Source of the DNA: an uncultured Oscillospiraceae bacterium
Lineage (GTDB): Bacteria > Bacillota > Clostridia > Oscillospirales > Oscillospiraceae
Direction of reading: 5' to 3'
Assembly: GCA_900769995.1 (NCBI GenBank)
Contig: CAAGIT010000094.1
Span: forward strand, 1-5,612
Length of the DNA: 5,612 nt
Made by a program: the position numbers and the translations under genes. Each line of letters starts with the position of its first letter. The first letter of the stretch is position 1. This document shows positions 1 to 4,964 of this stretch, piece by piece. The notes beneath the pieces are model-generated. The model was not told the origin of the DNA. It searched no databases and was given only the letters and a program-made list of their open reading frames with translations.

Positions 1-148
1 CCTGTCGGCGTACATAGGTACGGTAAGGCGAGAGTTGCGCAGTAAGTCAAAATCCTTGCGAAGCAAGAGTTTCTTGCAGAGTAGCAATTGAGAAGAACAA
101 AAACATTCTTTTCTGATTTTGACGGTTTCGGGCTTTATCGACAGTCTG
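1..148. other. Left-edge region with no convincing gene
   Basis: No start codon with a ribosome binding site is visible here. One plus-strand frame is open from the window edge to a TGA at 89-91 (about 29 residues, rich in Ser, Lys and Arg). One minus-strand frame is open across the whole stretch and off the edge. Neither resembles a family I know. The stretch also carries CTTGC (55-59), GCAAG (63-67) and CTTGC (73-77), so the middle element can pair with either neighbour. It could be the tail of a gene lying mostly outside the window, a non-coding leader, or part of a dispersed repeat; the sequence alone does not decide. Confidence 0.4.
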
Positions 149-172
149 AAACCCGCCGTTTTCGGCGGGTTT
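149..172. terminator. Probable bidirectional intrinsic terminator after nadE
   Basis: This is a perfect 10-bp inverted repeat, AAACCCGCCG / CGGCGGGTTT, with a TTTT loop at 159-162. Seven of the ten pairs are G-C. It begins 6 bases beyond the nadE stop codon, where a minus-strand terminator is expected. The stem's own outer bases give a short T run on both strands (four T at 170-173 on plus, three on minus), so it could also stop plus-strand transcripts arriving from the left edge. The U-tracts are short, so efficiency may be moderate. Confidence 0.75.
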
Positions 173-178
173 TCTGCA

Positions 179-919
179 TTATTGCGGCTCGTACGGAAAC
201 ACGTCCATAAAGCGAACCTTGAAGCGATTGAGCTGATAAAGATAATCAATTCTTGCCTTAGTTTTTTCATCATCTATGATACCTTCACGAATATAACGGT
301 CGAGGGTTTCATAGGTAAAACCGAGTTTTTCCTCGTCCGTCTGGCCGCACAAGCCGTCGATCGGCACCTTTTCCACCAAGACCTCGGGCAAACCGAGATA
401 CCGCCCCAGCGCTTTGACCTCGCGCACGCAAAGCATGGACAGCGGGCTGAAATCGCCGGCACTGTCGCCGTAGCGGGTGGAATAGCCGACCCAGTCCTCA
501 GAGAGGTTGCAGGTGTTGACCACACGCCCATTACAGCTTTGTCCGACGGCATAAAGAGTTGCCATGCGGATTCGGGGCGCCAAATTGATCGTCGTGTCGC
601 GGCTGACTTCGCCAAGCTGCTGTTCGACCTCGTAAAGCAAACCCTGATAACCGTTTTGAATATTGATCGTATAGCTTCGGATTCCGAGATGCTCAACTAA
701 CAGCCGGGACATTCCGATGTCCGCCTGTTCACCGTTCGGCATTAGAACGCCGATCACTCGCTCCTTACCCAGTGCAGCAACACACAAAGCGGCTGCAACG
801 GAGCTGTCCTTGCCGCCGGAAATGCCGATGATGGCATTGCAGCCCTTGCCGTTGCGCTCAAACCAATCGCGAATCCACACAACGATATCTCCGCACACTT
901 TTTCCGCATTGAACCCCAT
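179..919 (-). CDS. nadE: NAD(+) synthetase, ammonia-dependent
   Basis: This 246-residue protein should catalyse the last step of NAD+ synthesis in the cytoplasm: ATP-dependent amidation of nicotinic acid adenine dinucleotide using ammonia. The N-type ATP pyrophosphatase loop SGGKDSS is at residues 34-40. NLAPRIRMATLY (112-123) and NLSEDWVGYSTRYGD (138-152) match the NaAD- and ATP-binding region, and GQTDEEKLGFTYETLDRYI (192-210) matches the conserved C-terminal motif. There is no N-terminal nitrilase (glutaminase) domain, and the length fits the short, ammonia-using class, so nitrogen must come as free ammonia or from a separate glutaminase. The frame could start 14 codons earlier (961), but the ATG at 919 is preferred because AAGGAGG (928-934) lies 8 bases upstream of it. 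The gene is divergent from pfkA and is followed by a hairpin terminator. The motif before NLSED reads NTC rather than the commoner GTG, a small variation. Confidence 0.95.
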   Translation of the reverse strand: MGFNAEKVCGDIVVWIRDWFERNGKGCNAIIGISGGKDSSVAAALCVAALGKERVIGVLMPNGEQADIGMSRLLVEHLGIRSYTINIQNGYQGLLYEVEQQLGEVSRDTTINLAPRIRMATLYAVGQSCNGRVVNTCNLSEDWVGYSTRYGDSAGDFSPLSMLCVREVKALGRYLGLPEVLVEKVPIDGLCGQTDEEKLGFTYETLDRYIREGIIDDEKTKARIDYLYQLNRFKVRFMDVFPYEPQ

Positions 920-927
920 TAAAATCT

Positions 928-934
928 CCTCCTT
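928..934 (-). promoter_or_regulatory. Ribosome binding site that fixes the nadE start
   Basis: On the minus strand this reads AAGGAGG, close to a full anti-16S match, with an 8-base spacer to the ATG at 919. The upstream in-frame ATG at 961 would lie at the -10 box of the predicted promoter, so the shorter protein is favoured. Confidence 0.85.
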
Positions 935-959
935 AGCAGACCTTGCTATTTGCACATAC

Positions 960-988
960 AATATAGCACATTCGTTTTCGATTTTCTA
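960..988 (-). promoter_or_regulatory. Predicted sigma-A promoter of nadE
   Basis: On the minus strand a -35 box TAGAAA (983-988, 4 of 6 to consensus) and a -10 box TATATT (960-965, 5 of 6) are separated by exactly 17 bases. Transcription would start near 953, giving a leader of about 34 bases that contains the nadE ribosome binding site. This is a prediction from consensus match only. Confidence 0.55.
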
Positions 989-999
989 CGGTTTTGCTC

Positions 1000-1028
1000 T
1001 TTACTTTTTCAAAAAAAGCAGATAGAAT
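1000..1028 (+). promoter_or_regulatory. Predicted promoter of pfkA
   Basis: TTTACT (1000-1005, 4 of 6) and TAGAAT (1023-1028, 5 of 6) are spaced by 17 bases, placing the start of transcription near 1035. A second candidate is TTAGCA (933-938), 18 bases, TACAAT (957-962), with similar box scores; it would give a leader of about 100 bases. The two cannot be ranked with certainty by eye. The -35 box of the first lies only 11 bases from the nadE -35 box, so the two promoters would be back to back. Confidence 0.45.
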
Positions 1029-1039
1029 AAAGGCGAAAT

Positions 1040-1060
1040 ATGCCGAATGTGGCAGAATAA
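1040..1060 (+). CDS. Possible six-codon leader ORF upstream of pfkA
   Basis: ATG-CCG-AAT-GTG-GCA-GAA-TAA encodes MPNVAE. A fair ribosome binding site, AAAGG (1029-1033), lies 6 bases upstream. The stop codon overlaps the first bases of the pfkA ribosome binding site (AAGGTG, 1059-1064), and the mini-ORF is in the same frame as pfkA. If translated, terminating ribosomes would occupy or re-initiate at the pfkA start. If the promoter at 1000-1028 is the one used, the transcript begins only about 5 bases before this ATG and lacks the AAAGG, which would argue against translation. It may be chance. Confidence 0.25.
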   Translation: MPNVAE

Positions 1061-1064
1061 GGTG
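1059..1064 (+). promoter_or_regulatory. Ribosome binding site of pfkA
   Basis: AAGGTG sits 5 bases before the ATG at 1070 and supports that start. It overlaps the TAA (1058-1060) of the possible leader ORF. Confidence 0.7.
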
Positions 1065-1069
1065 ATATT

Positions 1070-2056
1070 ATGAATCAAGTACATAATGCAGTTCGCAGAA
1101 TTGGCGTTCTCACCAGCGGCGGAGACGCACCCGGCATGAATGCGGCAGTCCGTGCTGTTGTCCGCAGTGCGATTTTCCGCGGCATTGAGGTCATCGGTAT
1201 TCGCCGCGGCTGGAACGGTCTGATCAACGGCGACATCGTCCGACTGGATGAAAGGAGTGTCGCACATATCATTAACCGCGGCGGTACGATCCTCTATACC
1301 GCCCGCAGCGAAGAATTCCGCACCCCGGAAGGACAGCAGAAGGCCGTAAATACCTGCAAGCTCCTGGGCTTGGACGGCATCGTCGCCATTGGCGGCGACG
1401 GCACCTTCCGCGGCGCATTGGCGCTGTCGCGGTACGGTATTTCCGTTGTCGGCATCCCCGGGACGATCGATAACGACATCGCCTGCACCAATTACTGCAT
1501 CGGCTTTGACACCGCGGCGAATACCGCCATTGACTGTATCGACAAGCTGCGCGATACCATGCAGTCCCATGAGCGCTGCTCCGTCGTCGAGGTCATGGGC
1601 AGAAACGCCGGTCATTTGGCGCTGTATGTCGGTCTTGCTATCGGCGCGACTGCCGTGCTTGTTCCCGAGCAGCAGGAAAACTTCCAAACCGAGGTCATCG
1701 AGAAGATCCGCAACGCACGTCTGAACGGATTTACGCACTATATGGTCGTCGTAGCAGAGGGTGCAGGCAGCGCCTATGAGGTTGCGAAGAAAATCAAAGA
1801 AGAGATCTGCATCGAGCCGCGTGTGACCGTCCTCGGTCATATCCAGCGCGGCGGTACCCCCACCGGTCGTGACCGTGTTACGGCAACACGCATGGGCTAC
1901 CGTGCGGTGGATATTCTCGCGGGCGGCGGCACAAATCGTGTCGTTTGCATCAATGACGGCAGAATGTGCGATATTGACATTGAGGAAGGTCTTGCGCTCC
2001 ACAAGGGCATTGACGAAGAGGAATGGACCGTTCTCGAAGCGATGACCGGTGTCTGA
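1070..2056 (+). CDS. pfkA: ATP-dependent 6-phosphofructokinase
   Basis: This 328-residue enzyme should phosphorylate fructose 6-phosphate to fructose 1,6-bisphosphate, the committed step of glycolysis, as a cytoplasmic homotetramer. Visible motifs are the ATP-loop TSGGDAPGMNAAVR (15-28), GGDGT (108-112), the catalytic segment PGTIDND (130-136, with D134 as the expected base), EVMGRNAGHLAL (174-185), LVPE (197-200) and GHIQRGG (256-262). Gly111 occupies the position that separates ATP-dependent enzymes from pyrophosphate-dependent ones, which carry Asp there. Substrate-binding residues equivalent to E. coli R162, R171, E222, R243, H249 and R252 are all present (R169, R178, E230, R251, H257, R260). 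By hand alignment, several effector-site positions differ from E. coli (see findings), so allosteric control may be altered. Length is normal for the short bacterial class. The gene appears monocistronic: no gene follows within 183 bases, and the next gene has its own promoter. Confidence 0.97.
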   Translation: MNQVHNAVRRIGVLTSGGDAPGMNAAVRAVVRSAIFRGIEVIGIRRGWNGLINGDIVRLDERSVAHIINRGGTILYTARSEEFRTPEGQQKAVNTCKLLGLDGIVAIGGDGTFRGALALSRYGISVVGIPGTIDNDIACTNYCIGFDTAANTAIDCIDKLRDTMQSHERCSVVEVMGRNAGHLALYVGLAIGATAVLVPEQQENFQTEVIEKIRNARLNGFTHYMVVVAEGAGSAYEVAKKIKEEICIEPRVTVLGHIQRGGTPTGRDRVTATRMGYRAVDILAGGGTNRVVCINDGRMCDIDIEEGLALHKGIDEEEWTVLEAMTGV

Positions 2057-2081
2057 TGCACGCCCCTTTCCGAATAGAGAT

Positions 2082-2114
2082 TTCGACCGCTTGCTGTCAT
2101 GTCGAGCGGTCGAA
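2082..2114. repeat. 10-bp inverted repeat downstream of pfkA
   Basis: TTCGACCGCT (2082-2091) and AGCGGTCGAA (2105-2114) are perfect inverted copies around a 13-base loop. The element starts 26 bases after the pfkA stop. Neither strand has a T run after the stem, so it is not a standard intrinsic terminator. It may be a weak or Rho-assisted terminator, an mRNA 3'-end stabiliser, or a DNA operator upstream of the promoter at 2166-2194. Confidence 0.6.
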
Positions 2115-2165
2115 TTGCATAAGACTTTCGATCTATAAAATCGGCATTATTCGACACAGTGAGGA

Positions 2166-2194
2166 TTGAAAAACGACGAAAAAAGTGATATAGT
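2166..2194 (+). promoter_or_regulatory. Strong predicted sigma-A promoter of the membrane protein/LtaS-like operon
   Basis: TTGAAA (2166-2171, 5 of 6) and TATAGT (2189-2194, 5 of 6) are separated by exactly 17 bases. A TG dinucleotide at 2186-2187 also gives an extended -10 element (TGATATAGT). Transcription would start near 2201 and leave a leader of about 39 bases. This is the best promoter match in the window and indicates that the downstream pair is transcribed independently of pfkA. Confidence 0.75.
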
Positions 2195-2239
2195 AAGCAA
2201 AAATTTGATTTATGTATATAGAATAAAAGGCGAAACTAT

Positions 2240-2959
2240 ATGACAAATACAATGCTGAAAAATAAAAACCGGCGATTCCGCATCTGCTCCGACCCTGCCA
2301 TGCGCCGCCTTTCCCTGCGATTTTTCGCTGCGGCAGCGCTTTTGACGCTTGGCGTATATGCCTCTGAGCTGTTTCATCTGTTGGAAAAGCCATTGTTTTC
2401 CAGGGTCTACTATGGGAATCTGAACGCGACCTTCTTTGCGATCATCGCGGCGATCTACATATTTCTTTTTGTTTTCCTCTTTCACCGCAGCATAAAGAAG
2501 CGGCTGAAAGTCTCCCCTTTTGAGCGGCATCCTGCACCGATGCCGCTTTCCCGCAAGGCACTCCTCTATTGTCTGACGGTATTCCCCATCCTTCTCACGG
2601 CTGCGTTCCTCGGGTTTCATTTCAAGCTGATCTACGAGCTTGGCGAACGCATCACGGGAATGACATTGCTCGGTAACGCCGTGAACTATCTCTTTTCCGG
2701 AGCAAAGCTCTTTGGCGCGGTCTATTTGATCTTTCTGATCGAGCGCGGTTGTGACGCGCTCTTTGTCTCCCGACCCCCGCTGCCGATTGGAGGGTTCGCT
2801 GCCCTCCTCACCTTCGGTGTCTGTGAGCTGATTTTTACAAGCTCTGCCTTTTCGCTTCTGTATTCTATTCTCTACCTTTATTACGGTATTCTCTATCTGA
2901 TCTCCGGCAGGCGCTTTGGCGTAACCTATTCGCTTGCCCTTCTGTTGTACATTTTGTGA
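2240..2959 (+). CDS. Uncharacterised multi-pass membrane protein paired with an LtaS-like enzyme
   Basis: I do not recognise this 239-residue protein. It starts with a basic, presumably cytoplasmic tail (residues 1-26, many Lys and Arg). Hydrophobic segments follow at about 27-45, 62-82, 108-127, 148-168, 183-202 and 204-221, and possibly a seventh at 226-239 ending exactly at the C-terminus. The basic stretches HRSIKKRLK (82-90) and SGRRFG (222-227) fit cytoplasmic loops and a consistent in-out topology. No catalytic motif, cysteine pair or known domain stands out. AAAAGG (2225-2230), 9 bases before the ATG, is the likely ribosome binding site; the in-frame ATG at codon 5 is a less likely alternative. 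Its stop is one base from the next start, so it is almost certainly co-expressed with, and may be translationally coupled to, the LtaS-like protein. An accessory, scaffold or lipid-handling role in that pathway is inference only. Confidence 0.85.
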   Translation: MTNTMLKNKNRRFRICSDPAMRRLSLRFFAAAALLTLGVYASELFHLLEKPLFSRVYYGNLNATFFAIIAAIYIFLFVFLFHRSIKKRLKVSPFERHPAPMPLSRKALLYCLTVFPILLTAAFLGFHFKLIYELGERITGMTLLGNAVNYLFSGAKLFGAVYLIFLIERGCDALFVSRPPLPIGGFAALLTFGVCELIFTSSAFSLLYSILYLYYGILYLISGRRFGVTYSLALLLYIL

Positions 2960-2960
2960 T

Positions 2961-4919
2961 ATGAAACGATTGATAAAGAAAAATTATATACCCATCCTGT
3001 TTGCACTCACAGCGCTTTGCATGGAGCTGACGGCCGTATTCGTCACAAGCGGGAAGCTGGTGATCCGCAGCCCGTGGCTTTTCCTCTCCCTGCTCGGGGT
3101 GCTGACCACACTGCAATACTTCCTGCCCACAAATCGTGCGCGGCATATCCTCTCATCGATTCTGCTTGCGGTGTTTTTCGTCTGCGATCTTCTGTTTATC
3201 GTGATCTTCGAAATGACGGGCACGATCTTTGACTTCTCGATGCTCAAGCTGCGCGGAGATGCTATGGCGATTCTGGAAAGCGTTCCGATCAACTTCCCCT
3301 ACACCGCGATCTCCGGTATTCTGCTCAGTGCCTTTATTGTTTTCGGCGCTTCTTTGGCCACCGATGACGCGTCTGAAGCCCGCTCAAAAGCCGCAAAACG
3401 CGTGCTGTCCTTCAGCCTTGCCGCATTTTTTGTGCTGCATATGTCTCTTGCTTATATTACAGTCGCAGAGGCAAATGAAAACACGGATCTTTCGGCGACC
3501 ATGCTTTACGCTTCCCAGGAGAGCGGCTATGCGGACAAGGGGATTCTCGGCAATTTCGTCTCTGAGCTGTACCAAGGTGCGTTTGAAGAGATAGAGATCG
3601 GAGATACGGATGAGATCGAGCGGTTTTTCTATGAAAATGTGACCGGCGAGGAGGTTCCCATGTTCGGTGCCGCCGAAGGCTACAATGTCGTTACTGTTCT
3701 CGCCGAGAGCTTTGAATGGTTCTCCTTCCTCCGCGACGAGGCACGATATCCGAACGGCTACCATGTGGAGGACGCCGTCCTGCGTGAGTTGTATCCGAAT
3801 CTCTATTCGTTTTATGACACTTCGTATGTGATGACAAATTTCCATTCGCGGGAAAAGACGGACATCTCCGAGAATCTTTCGATCATCGGTAATTATCCGC
3901 TCGATTATTATCTCAATTACGACTATCCCGAAAACAATATTGCCTATTCCCTGCCGAATGTGCTGCGTCTGCTTTACGACGTAGAATCAAACTCCTTCCA
4001 CAACGGCACAAACGGCTTTTATAATCGCGATGTGTATTTGACGGAAACGGTCGGTTTTTCCTCCTTCATCGCCTCGGACGAGATGACGGCACAGGGCATG
4101 ACGAATTACTTTGACCTCGGAGAACGTAATCTGGATTCCGAAATGATCGAAACCTGCAAAGAGCAGATGTTCCCGACCGATCGGCGCTTCAATACATATA
4201 TCACAACGATCACCATGCATGGGCAGTATTCGCATCGGGACAATTTACAGGAATACTATGATCGCTTGGACGCTTACGGTCTTCTCCCGTTGCAGGAGGA
4301 TGACGAAAACGCCAACACCTTCCGCTACTATGCAGCAGCCGCAATGGAGCTTGACCGCGCCATCGGTGTTATGATGGACTACCTTGAACAGACCGGATTG
4401 CTTGATCATACGCTGATTGTCCTATTCGGCGATCATAATGTGTATTATCAGTCGCTTTCCAACTATGTCAAGGATATCTACCCGAAGTCCAACCCTTCTG
4501 CGGATATTACAGAGCTGTATCGCGTGCCGCTGATGATCAGGCTCGGCACACAGACCGAACAGTTCATGATCGACAAATTCACCTGTACGGCGGATATCCT
4601 GCCGACGATTCTCTCCCTGCTCGGCATCCGTTATTATGATAATCTTTACTACGGCTGCAGTGTGTTTTCCGAGGAGGAGAGTCTCTTGTATTCGCGGGCT
4701 TACGATGTGTTCTTTACCGATCAGATTTACTTTACCTCGCTGGATAACATCATTTGGGCTTCGCCGGAGGCAGACGAGGGCTATCGTGCGGAGATCGAGC
4801 AGCGGGCGGTAACGCTGATAGAGAAAATATCCCACGTCAACCGCTTGTTTGCCGCTGACCTCTTTCAAGGTGCGGCACTGACTCGTTTTGAAGAAAATAT
4901 GCGATCTATCAACCCATAG
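2961..4919 (+). CDS. LtaS-type sulfatase-family phosphoglycerol transferase (lipoteichoic acid synthase-like)
   Basis: This 652-residue protein has the LtaS layout: about five N-terminal membrane helices (roughly 8-28, 38-55, 63-84, 113-133, 148-168), a linker, then an extracellular alkaline-phosphatase/sulfatase-fold domain. LtaS enzymes move glycerol phosphate from phosphatidylglycerol onto a growing polyglycerolphosphate chain outside the membrane, using a Mn-bound catalytic threonine. Likely active-site residues are E249 in VLAESFEW, T300 in HSREKTDISENLS (nucleophile), H420 in TITMHGQYS, and D491/H492 in LFGDHN. VPLMI (522-526) and DILPTILSLLGI (545-556) are typical C-terminal family motifs. 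The frame extends back to a TTG at 2934, but the ATG at 2961 is chosen because its first residues (MKRLIKKNYIP) make a normal cytoplasmic tail. No clear ribosome binding site precedes it; the upstream stop (2957-2959) is one base away, pointing to coupled translation. A related phosphoglycerol or phosphoethanolamine transferase activity is possible, so ltaS is not assigned firmly. Confidence 0.88.
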   Translation: MKRLIKKNYIPILFALTALCMELTAVFVTSGKLVIRSPWLFLSLLGVLTTLQYFLPTNRARHILSSILLAVFFVCDLLFIVIFEMTGTIFDFSMLKLRGDAMAILESVPINFPYTAISGILLSAFIVFGASLATDDASEARSKAAKRVLSFSLAAFFVLHMSLAYITVAEANENTDLSATMLYASQESGYADKGILGNFVSELYQGAFEEIEIGDTDEIERFFYENVTGEEVPMFGAAEGYNVVTVLAESFEWFSFLRDEARYPNGYHVEDAVLRELYPNLYSFYDTSYVMTNFHSREKTDISENLSIIGNYPLDYYLNYDYPENNIAYSLPNVLRLLYDVESNSFHNGTNGFYNRDVYLTETVGFSSFIASDEMTAQGMTNYFDLGERNLDSEMIETCKEQMFPTDRRFNTYITTITMHGQYSHRDNLQEYYDRLDAYGLLPLQEDDENANTFRYYAAAAMELDRAIGVMMDYLEQTGLLDHTLIVLFGDHNVYYQSLSNYVKDIYPKSNPSADITELYRVPLMIRLGTQTEQFMIDKFTCTADILPTILSLLGIRYYDNLYYGCSVFSEEESLLYSRAYDVFFTDQIYFTSLDNIIWASPEADEGYRAEIEQRAVTLIEKISHVNRLFAADLFQGAALTRFEENMRSINP

Positions 4920-4922
4920 AAG

Positions 4923-4962
4923 ACAGTGCTCCGGTGAGGAAACTCACCGGAGCACTGTTTTT
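4923..4962 (+). terminator. Strong intrinsic terminator of the LtaS-like operon
   Basis: A perfect 16-bp stem, ACAGTGCTCCGGTGAG (4923-4938) with its complement (4943-4958), is closed by a GAAA tetraloop of the GNRA type. It is followed on the plus strand by five T (4958-4962). It begins 4 bases after the stop codon at 4917-4919. On the minus strand the bases after the stem (CTTCTAT) are less T-rich, so the site should act mainly on plus-strand transcripts, although the stem also lies just past the end of the convergent gene. Confidence 0.93.
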
Positions 4963-4964
4963 CT

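Noticed and set aside
119..700. 193-codon open frame on the plus strand opposite nadE
   Set aside because: It overlaps nadE almost entirely in antisense, spans the terminator hairpin, and has no ribosome binding site or recognisable motif.
920..961. Longer nadE N-terminus starting at 961
   Set aside because: The AAGGAGG at 928-934 lies inside that extension at the ideal distance from the ATG at 919, and the predicted transcript starts near 953.
1001..2002. 333-codon open frame on the minus strand opposite pfkA
   Set aside because: It is a shadow of pfkA: the plus frame carries every phosphofructokinase motif, while the minus translation matches nothing familiar and has no ribosome binding site.
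2934..2960. Upstream TTG start for the LtaS-like protein, adding MPFCCTFCD
   Set aside because: It would overlap the preceding gene, adds a Cys-rich odd tail, and has no ribosome binding site; the ATG at 2961 gives a normal basic tail before the first helix.
3384..3845. 153-codon minus-strand frame within the LtaS-like gene
   Set aside because: It is antisense to a well-supported membrane enzyme and shows no family motif or start signal.
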